Part shown: piece by piece, positions 1 to 8,081 of the stretch
Layout of the letters: each line of letters begins with the position of its first letter
How positions within the stretch are numbered: position 1 is the stretch's first letter
Notes under the pieces: generated by a model
What the model saw: only the letters and a program-made list of their open reading frames with translations
Database searches by the model: none
What the model was told of the DNA's origin: nothing
Program-made: the position numbers and the translations under genes
DNA from: Planctomycetota bacterium
GTDB lineage: Bacteria; Planctomycetota; UBA1135; GCA-002686595
Assembly (NCBI GenBank): GCA_009691855.1
Contig: SIAI01000006.1
Location: 62,001-126,000, forward strand
Direction: 5' to 3'
DNA: 64,000 bases

Positions 1-2
1 CC

Positions 3-398
3 AGCGTCAAGGGCGGCTCGGCCGAGGTGCTGTTCAGCGCCATCGCCGACCGCTTCAGCCCGCCGGTCGCCGGCGACGTGATCTCCAACCGTCTGTTCGA
101 CCCGGCCGGCGGTCGCAACGCCGTGCTGGTGGGGCGCTTCTCGGGCGGCTACAACAACGCCGACCTGAAGATCCTGCTCGAGAAGATGGGCATCCACGTG
201 CAGCCGAAGGTCGACAAGACCACGCACTTCCTGATCGTGGGCTCCGAGCTGTGGAATGACCCCTCGACCGGCGAGCCGCTGGCCGAGCCCATGCAGGTCT
301 CGGATCTGGCCGAGTACAAGCAGGCCGAGTCGCTGGGCGTGCAGGTCATCCCGCTGCAGGATCTGCGCGAGTTCTTCCGCCTCGGCGTGGGGCAGTAG
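3..398 (+). CDS. BRCT-domain protein, C-terminal part
   Basis: The frame is open from the left edge, so the gene starts before the window. The last ~90 residues look like a BRCT domain: an AVLVGRFSGGY strand, a helix ADLKILLEKMG, a strand with THFLIVGSE, then VIPLQDLREFF at the end. BRCT modules bind phosphopeptides or DNA ends and occur at the C terminus of NAD-dependent DNA ligase and in stand-alone proteins. The preceding residues (SPPVAGDVISNRLFDP) do not look like the ligase HhH region, so I read this as a different BRCT-carrying protein. Function beyond the domain is unknown. tatC follows 95 bp downstream on the same strand. Confidence 0.7.
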   Translation, partial: SVKGGSAEVLFSAIADRFSPPVAGDVISNRLFDPAGGRNAVLVGRFSGGYNNADLKILLEKMGIHVQPKVDKTTHFLIVGSELWNDPSTGEPLAEPMQVSDLAEYKQAESLGVQVIPLQDLREFFRLGVGQ

Positions 399-493
399 CC
401 CTTCCCCAGACGACAACCGCTCGAGCCGGCCTCCGCTGCGGCGGACGCCGGCTCGCTTCGTTCTCGGCGGATCCCTTCGCATAAGATCCCCGG

Positions 494-1372
494 ATGTCCG
501 CCCTTGCCGGTGCCCAGTCCGACGACCCGTTCGCGCACACGCGCATGTCGCTGGGCGAGCACCTGAACGAGCTGCGCAAGCGGCTCTTCCGCGGGGTCCT
601 GGGCCTGGCCGTGTCACTCGGCGTGTGTCTGTACTTCAACGAGCAGATCGTGGCCGTGGTGCTGCAGCCGTACCACCAGATGGTCGCGCGGCTGAACGAC
701 TTCTATCGCACGAAGTACGAGGAGCGCGTCCAGCAGCATCCCGAGCAGCGCGAGAAGTTCTTCGCGCCCGACGGCAGCTTCCGCTTCGAGATCGACGAGC
801 GCCTGGTGGCTCTGGCGCCGACCGAGTCGATGTGGTTCGTGCTCAAAGTCGCCGGCTACGCCTCGCTGGTGCTCGGCGGGCCGTTCTTGTTGTGGCAGCT
901 GTGGCAGTTCGTGGCCGCCGGGCTGTACTCGCGCGAGCGCCGCTGGGTGGTGTACTTCTTCCCCCCAGCCCTGTTCCTGTTCGCGGTCGGCGTGCTGTTC
1001 AGCTACTACGTGATCGTGCCCTACGGGATGTTCTACTCCCTGCAGAGCGTGGATCTCGAGTTCGTCAAGCCCACCCTGGGCCTCGACTTCTACTTCGACT
1101 TCCTGTTCACGCTGTGCCTCAGCATGGGGCTCGTGTTCCAGCTGCCGATCCTGATGACCTTCGTCGGTCTGGTCGGCCTCGTCCCGGCCGAGGGCTTTGC
1201 CAAGGTGCGCCCGTACTTCGCGGTCGCGGCCTTCGCCATCGCGGCCTTCCTCACGCCGGGCCCCGACGTCTTCTCGCAGGTCGCGATGGCCGCGCCGATG
1301 GTGCTGCTGTACGAGATCGGCATCCTGGGCGCGCGCTTCGCCGGTCGTCGGCGCAGCGCGGTGGCGCGATGA
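494..1372 (+). CDS. tatC: Sec-independent protein translocase TatC
   Basis: Integral membrane core of the twin-arginine translocase, which recognises RR signal peptides and exports folded proteins. Family hallmarks are visible: HLNELRKRL at residues 23-31 before the first membrane segment, and FLTPGPDVFSQ at 252-262 before the last helices, ending with the usual LYEIGI. Six hydrophobic segments can be traced. At 292 residues it is longer than typical TatC (about 250) because of an inserted charged stretch, roughly residues 70-115, in the first periplasmic loop. The ATG has no Shine-Dalgarno; instead TAAGAT (482-487) lies 6 nt upstream, suggesting a leaderless mRNA. Overlaps cinA by ATGA. Confidence 0.95.
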   Translation: MSALAGAQSDDPFAHTRMSLGEHLNELRKRLFRGVLGLAVSLGVCLYFNEQIVAVVLQPYHQMVARLNDFYRTKYEERVQQHPEQREKFFAPDGSFRFEIDERLVALAPTESMWFVLKVAGYASLVLGGPFLLWQLWQFVAAGLYSRERRWVVYFFPPALFLFAVGVLFSYYVIVPYGMFYSLQSVDLEFVKPTLGLDFYFDFLFTLCLSMGLVFQLPILMTFVGLVGLVPAEGFAKVRPYFAVAAFAIAAFLTPGPDVFSQVAMAAPMVLLYEIGILGARFAGRRRSAVAR

Positions 1373-2625
1373 GCGCGTCCGTGCGCGCCGCGCTGATCGC
1401 GGTGGGGGACGAGCTGCTCTCGGGCTCGCAGAGCGACACGAACTCGAGCTACCTCGCGCGCGAGCTGGAAGCGCTGGGCATCGCCGTGCTCTCGATCGAG
1501 ATCGTCGGCGACGACGAGCCCGATATCGCCGCCGCCGTGCTGCGCGCCAGCGCGCGCGCCGAGCTGGTGCTGGTCGGCGGGGGCCTGGGGCCGACGCTGG
1601 ACGACGTCACGCGCCACGGCATCGCCGCCGCCTTCGGACGCGAGCTGCACGAGGACGCGCAGGCCCTGGCCGCGCTGCGCGCGTGGTTCGAGCTGCGGCG
1701 CGTGCCGATGAGCGACACGAACCGCCGCCAGGCGCTGTTTCCGGTCGGCGCGCGCATCCTGCCCAACCGCGCCGGCACCGCGCCGGCCTTCCTGCTCGAG
1801 CACGAGGGCCGCGCGGTCGCCGCACTGCCCGGTCCGCCGCGCGAACTGAGGGTGGTGTGGGCCGAGGAGCTCGTGCCCTGGTTGCGTGCGCGTGGCTGGC
1901 TCGGCGCCCCGATCGACGAGCGCCGCTTCTTCCTGTTCGGGATCCCGGAGAGCACCTTCGCCGAACGCGCGGGCGCGTGGATGGCGCGCGAGGCCGAGCC
2001 GCGCATGGGCTGCACGGTGCGCGACGGCACGCTCACCGCGGTGCTCCGCGCGCGCGCGAACAGCCCGGAGTCGCTGGCGGCCCTGGAGCGGCGCGTGGCG
2101 GAGTTTCGTGCGCGCTTTTCGGCCGAGGTCTACAGCGAGCACGAGTGGGACATGGAACACGCGCTGGCGCGCGAGCTGTTCGCGCGCAACGTCACGATCA
2201 GCCTGGCCGAATCCTGCACCGGAGGTCTCGCGCAGGGTTTGCTGACGCGCGTGCCGGGCATCAGCCGCGTGTTCACCCAGGGCTTCGTAACCTACGCCGA
2301 CGAGGCGAAGCGCAGTGCGCTAGGCGTGCCGAGCGAACTCTTGCGCGCTCACGGCGCGGTGAGCCGCGAGGTGGCCGAGGCCATGGCCCTGGGCGCCGCA
2401 CGCGTGAGCGGCGCCGAGCTCGCCCTGGCCATCACCGGCATCGCCGGACCCGACGGCGGCACCAGCGAGCGCCCGGTGGGCCTGGTCTGGTTCGCGAGCG
2501 CGCTGCGCGGCCGGGTGCAGAGCGTCGAACGGCGCTTCCCACCCTCGGATCGCGATTCCATCCGCCGCTGGGCGGCGCGCATGGCGCTGTTCCTCGGCTG
2601 GAAGCGCGTGTGCACGGCCGATTGA
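1369..2625 (+). CDS. cinA: CinA family protein (nicotinamide-nucleotide amidohydrolase)
   Basis: The protein has 418 residues, the full two-domain CinA length. The N-terminal molybdopterin-binding-like (COG1058) domain shows GDELLSG, GGLGPTLDDVT and LPGPPRE. The C-terminal PncC domain shows ESCTGGL near residues 281-287 and AITGIAGPDGG starting near residue 354; in this family it deamidates nicotinamide mononucleotide back to nicotinic acid mononucleotide in NAD recycling, and the N-terminal domain acts as an ADP-ribose pyrophosphatase. The start overlaps the tatC stop (ATGA), so the two are cotranslated. The stop codon overlaps the -35 box of the tRNA-Gln promoter. Confidence 0.95.
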   Translation: MSASVRAALIAVGDELLSGSQSDTNSSYLARELEALGIAVLSIEIVGDDEPDIAAAVLRASARAELVLVGGGLGPTLDDVTRHGIAAAFGRELHEDAQALAALRAWFELRRVPMSDTNRRQALFPVGARILPNRAGTAPAFLLEHEGRAVAALPGPPRELRVVWAEELVPWLRARGWLGAPIDERRFFLFGIPESTFAERAGAWMAREAEPRMGCTVRDGTLTAVLRARANSPESLAALERRVAEFRARFSAEVYSEHEWDMEHALARELFARNVTISLAESCTGGLAQGLLTRVPGISRVFTQGFVTYADEAKRSALGVPSELLRAHGAVSREVAEAMALGAARVSGAELALAITGIAGPDGGTSERPVGLVWFASALRGRVQSVERRFPPSDRDSIRRWAARMALFLGWKRVCTAD

Positions 2626-2650
2626 CCCTCCCGAGGGGCGTTGGTATCGT
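2622..2650 (+). promoter_or_regulatory. sigma70-like promoter of tRNA-Gln
   Basis: TTGACC (2622-2627), a 17-bp spacer and TATCGT (2645-2650) match the -35/-10 consensus at 5/6 and 4/6 positions. The -35 overlaps the cinA stop codon. The expected transcript start near 2657 lies about 50 nt before the mature tRNA-Gln, a plausible 5' leader. No experiment supports it. Confidence 0.55.
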
Positions 2651-2708
2651 CCTCGCCCTCGTGCGCCGCCGGAACGAGCTCGACCGAGCTCGTGCGAACC
2701 GGCGCCGC

Positions 2709-2782
2709 TACCCCGTGGTGTAACGGTAACACAACTGGTTTTGGTCCAGTCATTCCTGGTTCGAATCCAGGCGGGGTAACCA
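2709..2782 (+). tRNA. trnQ-UUG: tRNA-Gln (UUG)
   Basis: A full cloverleaf can be folded: acceptor TACCCCG pairs with CGGGGTA, the anticodon arm is ACTGG-TTTTGGT-CCAGT with anticodon TTG, and the T arm is CTGG-TTCGAAT-CCAG. The CCA end is encoded (2780-2782) after discriminator A. It reads CAA and, by wobble, CAG codons. Sits between cinA and the convergent lipoate ligase gene, with its own promoter-like sequence upstream. Confidence 0.96.
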
Positions 2783-2793
2783 GCTCACGCGCC

Positions 2794-3558
2794 TCACCGG
2801 CGCCGCACGAACTCGTCCGAGCGATAGAACGCGGCGCGCGCGCGCGCGTGCTCGAGCTCGAGCGCTGAGGGTTCCTCGCGCGCGAACGTGCAGCCGAGGG
2901 TTCGCTCCCACTCGCCGCGCACGCGCTCGGCCAGCGCCGCCGGCTCGAGCGCGGGCACTCGTGCGCGTAGCGTGGCCACGCCTTCCTCGAGCGCGCTCGC
3001 GCCCAGCTTGATCGAGCCATGGTGCAGCACCCGCCCGCCGCGGCGCCGCTGGGCCGAGCCCACGCCCTTCTTGCCGTCCCAGGCGAGGTCGAGTGGCGTC
3101 GAGTGGTGGAAGCACATGCCCGTGCCCGCGCGCTCGGAGAGCAGCGCTTGCTCTCCGCGCAGCGCCGCGCGCACGCCGAGCTCCGCGAAGACGCGCGCCA
3201 GCAGGCCATGGATGCGCTCGTAGGAGCGGCTCACCTCGCCGTGGAAGAGCGCGTGCGTGTCGGCGGCGGCGACGGAGAAGGTCAGCTCGTCGGAGTGGTG
3301 GATCGCCCCGCCGCCGCTGAAGCGCCGCACGAGCACGTTCGCTCCGGCCTGGGGGGCGAGCTCGCGCCAGCGCTGGAAGTAGCCGAGCGAGAGCGCGTGC
3401 GGCTTCCAAGTGTAGAAGCGCAGCACCGCACGGCGGTCGGCGCTCTGCAGCAGGGCCTCGTCGAGCGCCATGTTCCAGCCCGGCTCGCCGTCCCAGGTGA
3501 GCAGCAGGCGCCAGGGCTCGCGCGCAGCCGGCACGCCAGCGTCTTCGGGCAAGCTCAT
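2794..3558 (-). CDS. Lipoate-protein ligase A family protein
   Basis: Biotin/lipoyl protein ligase fold of about 254 residues. Visible family signatures are NMALDEALL near the N terminus, the nucleotide-binding RRFSGGGAIHH segment (RRxSGGGavyH), and DGKKGVGSAQRR, in which a lysine binds lipoyl-AMP, followed by LHHGSI. It attaches lipoate or octanoate to lipoyl domains. It lies just downstream of gcvH, whose product is its likely substrate, so it probably completes the glycine cleavage operon. Start is uncertain: ATG at 3558 gives a family-like N terminus, while ATG at 3648, 5 nt after the gcvH stop, would add 30 unconserved residues. Could equally be an octanoyltransferase of the LipM type. 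Confidence 0.85.
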   Translation of the reverse strand: MSLPEDAGVPAAREPWRLLLTWDGEPGWNMALDEALLQSADRRAVLRFYTWKPHALSLGYFQRWRELAPQAGANVLVRRFSGGGAIHHSDELTFSVAAADTHALFHGEVSRSYERIHGLLARVFAELGVRAALRGEQALLSERAGTGMCFHHSTPLDLAWDGKKGVGSAQRRRGGRVLHHGSIKLGASALEEGVATLRARVPALEPAALAERVRGEWERTLGCTFAREEPSALELEHARARAAFYRSDEFVRRR

Positions 3559-3652
3559 GGGCGCGATGGGGCGCGAGGAACTCGCGCCCTGGGGCTTCGA
3601 GGGCGAGTCAGGAGTCCCGCGCCAGAGCGACGCGGGATACCCGCTCATCCTC

Positions 3653-4057
3653 TCAGTGCTTCGAGGCGGCGATGAACGCCTCGTAGGCGGCGGCATCCAT
3701 CAGCTCTTCGCCGTCGAGCACCTTGGAGCGCGGCGCCAGCTTGACCAGCCAGCCCGCGTTCCAAGGGTCGCGCGAGAGGATCTCGAGGTGCTCCTCGATC
3801 TGCACGTTGATGCTGTTGACCGTGCCGGCGACCGGCGCGTTCAGGTCGGAGACGGCCTTGACCGACTCGATCTCGCCGAAGGTCTCGCCGGCCTCGAGGC
3901 TGCGTCCCGGCTCGGGCAGGTCGCAGTAGACGAGGTCGCCCTCGTTGCCGCTGCATAGCTCCTGCACGGCGAAGTCGGTGATGCCGATCACGACTTCCTC
4001 GCCGGAGAGCTTCACCCACTCGTGGGTCTTGGTGTACTTGCGATCGTTCGGACGCAT
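3653..4057 (-). CDS. gcvH: Glycine cleavage system H protein
   Basis: This 134-residue protein is the lipoyl-carrying shuttle of the glycine cleavage system; it passes the aminomethyl group between the P, T and L proteins. The N terminus YTKTHEWVK and the lipoylation loop GEIESVKAVSDL are clear, with the modified lysine at residue 67. Length matches the family (about 125-130). It follows gcvT by 13 bp and precedes the lipoate ligase gene, giving a gcvT-gcvH-ligase operon. The glycine decarboxylase gene gcvP is not in the window. Confidence 0.97.
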   Translation of the reverse strand: MRPNDRKYTKTHEWVKLSGEEVVIGITDFAVQELCSGNEGDLVYCDLPEPGRSLEAGETFGEIESVKAVSDLNAPVAGTVNSINVQIEEHLEILSRDPWNAGWLVKLAPRSKVLDGEELMDAAAYEAFIAASKH

Positions 4058-4070
4058 GGGAGCAGGGATC

Positions 4071-5171
4071 CTATTTCTTGCGGGTGCGAGAGTAGAAGGG
4101 GAGTTCGCGCACGCGGGCCGACTGACGCTTGCCGCGCACGTCGAGCTCGAGCTCGACTCCTTCCTTGTCCAGGCCCAGCTTCACGAAGGCCGAGCCGATG
4201 TTCGTGCCGAGGGTGGGCGAGACGCCGCCGGAGGCCACCACGCCTACCTTCGCGCCACCCTGGAACAGCTCCTGGCCCTGGCGCGGGACGCGCGGGCCCT
4301 CGGTGGTGATGCCCACCAGGCGCGCGCCGCGCGCGGCGCCCAGGCGTTCGAGCCCGGCGCGGCCGATGAAGTCGCCCTTCGCCGGGGTCAGCGCGAGCGC
4401 GAACTCGATGCCCGCCTCGCGCGGGTTGCCTTCCGCGGAGAGCTCGTGCCCGTACAGCGCCATGCCGGCCTCGAGGCGCAGCACGTCGCGCGCACCCAGG
4501 CCGATCGGCTTCAGGCCCGCGGGCGTGCCGGCGGCCAGCAGCTCCTGCCACACGCGCGCGCCCTCGGCTTTTGGCAGGTACAGCTCGAAGCCGTCCTCGC
4601 CGGTGTAGCCCGTGCGGCTGATGCGCGTCTGCTTCAAGCCCGCCACCGTGCCGAAGCCGAAGGCGTAGTACCTGATCGCGGCGAGATCCACGGCGCGCGT
4701 GATCTTGGCCAGGATCTCCTGCGAGCGCGGCCCCTGCAGCGCCAGCATGGCCGTGTCGCTCGTCTCGTCGCGCACCTCGGCCGCCAGGCCACCGATGTGG
4801 CCGCGGATCCAGGCGAGGTCGCGCTCGCTGTTCGAGGCGTTCACCACGAGGTACACGCCGACCGCGTCGCGGTAGATGAGCAGATCGTCGAGCGGGCGCC
4901 CCTCCTCGTTGCAGAGGAGCGAGTAGCGGATGCTGCCGGTGGGGATCTTGGCGCAGTGGTTCGTGCACACGCGATCGACCAGCGCCACCGCGTCGCGCCC
5001 CTGCACCTGGAAGCGACCCATGTGCGAGAGGTCGAACAGGCCGCAGGCCGTGCGCACGATCTTGCCCTCCTCCAGGATCGAGCCGTACTGCAGCGGCATG
5101 TGCCAGCCGCCGAACTCGACCATGCGTGCGCCGAGCGCGACGTGCACGTCATGGAGGGGCGTCTGCTTCAT
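4071..5171 (-). CDS. gcvT: Aminomethyltransferase (glycine cleavage T protein)
   Basis: Transfers the methylene group from aminomethyl-lipoyl GcvH to tetrahydrofolate and releases ammonia. At 366 residues it has the usual length. Conserved parts include the N-terminal LHDVHVALGARMVEFGGWHMPLQY, FDLSHMGR, MLALQGPRSQ and GARDVLRLEAGMALYGHEL. First gene of the leftward gcvT-gcvH-lipoate ligase operon. The 118 bp before the start face the divergent exported gene at 5290; I see no clear promoter there. Confidence 0.96.
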   Translation of the reverse strand: MKQTPLHDVHVALGARMVEFGGWHMPLQYGSILEEGKIVRTACGLFDLSHMGRFQVQGRDAVALVDRVCTNHCAKIPTGSIRYSLLCNEEGRPLDDLLIYRDAVGVYLVVNASNSERDLAWIRGHIGGLAAEVRDETSDTAMLALQGPRSQEILAKITRAVDLAAIRYYAFGFGTVAGLKQTRISRTGYTGEDGFELYLPKAEGARVWQELLAAGTPAGLKPIGLGARDVLRLEAGMALYGHELSAEGNPREAGIEFALALTPAKGDFIGRAGLERLGAARGARLVGITTEGPRVPRQGQELFQGGAKVGVVASGGVSPTLGTNIGSAFVKLGLDKEGVELELDVRGKRQSARVRELPFYSRTRKK

Positions 5172-5289
5172 CGGGATCCCGCCGCGTCCCGGCGGTCCGG
5201 GCGGGGCGAAAACGGGGCGCGGACTCTACTGGAAGAGCCTTCCACCTCCAAGCCAGGGCGCGCGGACGGGGTAGGTTTCCTGCGCACCC

Positions 5290-6879
5290 TTGGCTCCTAC
5301 TCTTGCCCCGCTTCCGGCACTCGGCGTCCTGCTCGCGCTGGCGGGAGCCGCTCGTGCCCAGGGCCACGACCCGTTCGTTGCCGCGCGCAGCTGGAGTCGC
5401 ACTCCGCAGGCGCCCGCGGCCTGGATCCCGCGTTCGGTCGCGTGCGTGGGGCAGGAACTGGTGTGGAGCGGGGCCGGTGGCGCCGCCCCGGAGCTCGCGC
5501 TGTGCGCCGGCGCCAGCGCGGATCCAGGCGGCACGCTCCTGGCTTCGGACGCAGGCGGTTTGGACGGCCTGGTCGGAGCACCGCTGGTGGCGGCGGGGGA
5601 CACGCCTGACGAGCTCTTCGCCCTGGTGCAGCTCGCGCCCACCGGCTCTGCGCTGCGCACGACCCTGGTGCGCGGCTACGACGCGCGCCGCGCGGCCAAG
5701 GGCCAGCGCTTCGCGCCGCGCTGGGAGCACGAACTCAGGGACCGCGGCAATGGCCCGGCGCTGCTGGTCGCGAATGCGAGCGGCAGCGCGCTGTGCGCGG
5801 CGGCCTACGACGCGGGGGCGCGCCGCCTTTCGCTCGAGTGGCTCGATCCCCTCACGGGCAACCCGGCGCTGCGACGCGAGTTCGCGGCCGACGGCCTGAA
5901 GGCGCTGGCGCTCGCGCGCGACGGCGCGCGGCTCGCCGTCGCGGCGGGCAGCAGCGTGCGCTGGCTCACAGGCGACGGCGGCGAGCTGGCCACGCACGCG
6001 CTCGGCGCCTCGACCACGGCCCTGGCGCTGTCGGCCGACGGCGCGTGGCTGGCCCACGGTGCGCAGGGCAGCGTCGAGCTGTGGCACGACACGGGCGCGG
6101 GCATCGGACTCGCCGGGCGCTTCGCGGGCGCCGGTGCGGAGCTGCCCGTCGCGGCCGCGCTGTCGGCGAGCGGCGCGACGCTGGCGCTCGCCTGGTGGGA
6201 CGCCCTCGATGGCGCGAGCGTGCGCCTCGAGCTCGTGGACACGCTGCGTGGGACGCGCAGCCTGCTGCACGAGCAGCGCGCGCGCGCCGGCGCCGCGCAG
6301 AACTTTCCCAGCGCCCTGCTGCTCTCGGACGACGGGCTGCGCGTGGCGCTCGGCCTGTGGGGGCAGGGCGACGAGCGCCCCGAGGCCTTGCTGCTCGAAC
6401 GCGGACGCGGCACGCCGCTGCTCTCCCTGGACCTCGCGGGCAGCGTGGACGCTTTGGCGCTGGACGCGAGCGGCACGTGCCTGTGCGTGGCGCGGCGCGC
6501 GCGTCACGCCACCGAGTTCACGCGCGAGGGCGCGCTGGAACGCTTCGAAAGCGGTGAGCGCGAGCTCGTCCTGCGCGCCGCCCCGCGCCCAGGCGGCGTG
6601 CTGGAGCTCGCCTTGCGCGTACCGGCCGACGCCAGCGGCGTGCGCTTCGCCCTCGGACTGCCGCGCGCCACTCCGCGCCTGCTGGCCTTCGGCGAGCTGT
6701 GGTTGCGTCCTCCCTGGTCGGTCTTCGGCGGCCTGCGCAGCACGGCGCAGCGGGTAGATGCCGAGCTGGCCCTGCCGGCCGATGCGGCCTGGATCGGTGT
6801 GCCGCTCGGCGTGCAGGCGGCGTGGAGCTCGGCGGGCGTGGCGCACCTCGGCGCGGCGCTGCGCTTCGAGCTGCTCTGA
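5290..6879 (+). CDS. Exported protein, probable beta-propeller, unknown function
   Basis: The 529-residue product begins with a hydrophobic leader (residues about 5-22) ending in ARAQ, a likely Sec signal with signal peptidase I site. The rest is built of repeated short units such as ALALARDGARLAVAAGSSVRWL and ALALSADGAWLAHGAQGSVELW, typical of WD40-like or YVTN-type beta-propellers. No catalytic motif was recognised. The reading frame offers only a TTG start after an in-frame TAG at 5272-5274, and the leader lacks the usual N-terminal basic residues, so the start is provisional. Divergent from gcvT. Confidence 0.6.
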   Translation: MAPTLAPLPALGVLLALAGAARAQGHDPFVAARSWSRTPQAPAAWIPRSVACVGQELVWSGAGGAAPELALCAGASADPGGTLLASDAGGLDGLVGAPLVAAGDTPDELFALVQLAPTGSALRTTLVRGYDARRAAKGQRFAPRWEHELRDRGNGPALLVANASGSALCAAAYDAGARRLSLEWLDPLTGNPALRREFAADGLKALALARDGARLAVAAGSSVRWLTGDGGELATHALGASTTALALSADGAWLAHGAQGSVELWHDTGAGIGLAGRFAGAGAELPVAAALSASGATLALAWWDALDGASVRLELVDTLRGTRSLLHEQRARAGAAQNFPSALLLSDDGLRVALGLWGQGDERPEALLLERGRGTPLLSLDLAGSVDALALDASGTCLCVARRARHATEFTREGALERFESGERELVLRAAPRPGGVLELALRVPADASGVRFALGLPRATPRLLAFGELWLRPPWSVFGGLRSTAQRVDAELALPADAAWIGVPLGVQAAWSSAGVAHLGAALRFELL

Positions 6880-7022
6880 CCGCCTGCGCGGAAGGAACTT
6901 CCCGACGCATCGGTACGAGCGGGAGGATTGCCTTCAGGCTCGACTTCTACGGCGACGATACGAAGCCGTCTTTTTCGCCCCGTCCCTGCCCGCGCGAGGA
7001 CGCCCGCGAATCCTGCCTCACC

Positions 7023-8081
7023 ATGACGACCACGCTCATCGTTCGTGACGCCTTGCTGGCCATACAGGGTGCGCCCGAGAAGCGCCCCGAGGCGCGCGTG
7101 CACCTGCGCGAGCGCGTGGCCGAGGTGACCAAGCTCGAGCACCGCGCGGCGACGGAGTGCGTCGAGGTCCTCAGCTCGGTCGCCGAGGGCGACGGGGCCG
7201 ATCCGGACGTGCTCGAGGCGCTGGTGATCGTGGCCCTGGCCCGGGCCGATGTGGCCAGCGAGCTCGAGCTGCCGACCGTCGCCACTGGCCGGCGTCTCGC
7301 CGCGCGCGTGGCCAGCGCGGACCTGGAGCGTGCCAAGGCCATCCTGGAGTTGCTGACGGAGCACTTCCCGGCGCAAGAGTCGCTGGAGCGTGACCTGGCG
7401 CAGCTCGAGCGCCGCCAGGGCACCGTCCAGGACCTCACCGACCGCTACTTCGAGCGCGCGCAGAAGCTGCTGCGCGAGGGGCGCGCCAGCGAGGCCGCGG
7501 GCTGGCTGCGCGAGGTGCTGCAGCTCGACCCGACGCGCAAGGACGCGGCGCGCATGGTGCGCGACCTGCGCTTCAAGAAGGTCACCGGCACGGAGCGCAA
7601 GCGCGGCGGCCACGGCTACCTCGTCGTGACCCTGGTACTGGCCGGGGGGCTCTCCTACCTCGGGCTGCGCGAGTTCCGCGTGCGCGAGGAGTTTCGCGCG
7701 CTGCCCTCCGTCGCCGCGGGCAATTCCGCCGCGCTGCACCGACGTCTGGCCGACCTGGAGCAGTTCGTCGAGCGCCACCCGCTGTGGCACGGTGCCCTGG
7801 GTGTGCTCGCCGAGCGCGCCGAGCTGCGCGTGCAGATGGCCGTGCTCGACGAGCAGGCTCGCGCGGAACACGAGGCCGCGGAGCGCGCGCTGCGCGAACG
7901 CGCCGAGTCGGCCCAGCTGTGCCGCCAACGCGGTCTGCTGCTCGCCCAGGGCGGCGATCTGCGCGGGGCCGTGGTGGCCCTGCGCGAGGCGCTCGACTAC
8001 GGCGGGCCCGACTGGAACGAGCGCGAGCGCGTCGCCCGCGACATCTCCGATCTGGAGGCGAGCCTCGAGCAACAGCCATGA
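7023..8081 (+). CDS. TPR-like protein with one membrane segment
   Basis: First gene of the roadblock/MglA unit. The 352-residue product has a long N-terminal helical region with a TPR-like repeat (FERAQKLLREGRASEAAGWLREVLQLDP, about residues 144-172), one membrane segment (about 203-220: LVVTLVLAGGLSYLGL) and a C-terminal helical part with a further TPR-like unit (RGLLLAQGGDLRGAVVALREAL). This suggests a cytoplasmic helical scaffold anchored in the membrane. ATG 7023 is the start closest to the previous gene that yields a compact N terminus. Overlaps the next gene by ATGA. Specific role unknown. Confidence 0.7.
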   Translation: MTTTLIVRDALLAIQGAPEKRPEARVHLRERVAEVTKLEHRAATECVEVLSSVAEGDGADPDVLEALVIVALARADVASELELPTVATGRRLAARVASADLERAKAILELLTEHFPAQESLERDLAQLERRQGTVQDLTDRYFERAQKLLREGRASEAAGWLREVLQLDPTRKDAARMVRDLRFKKVTGTERKRGGHGYLVVTLVLAGGLSYLGLREFRVREEFRALPSVAAGNSAALHRRLADLEQFVERHPLWHGALGVLAERAELRVQMAVLDEQARAEHEAAERALRERAESAQLCRQRGLLLAQGGDLRGAVVALREALDYGGPDWNERERVARDISDLEASLEQQP

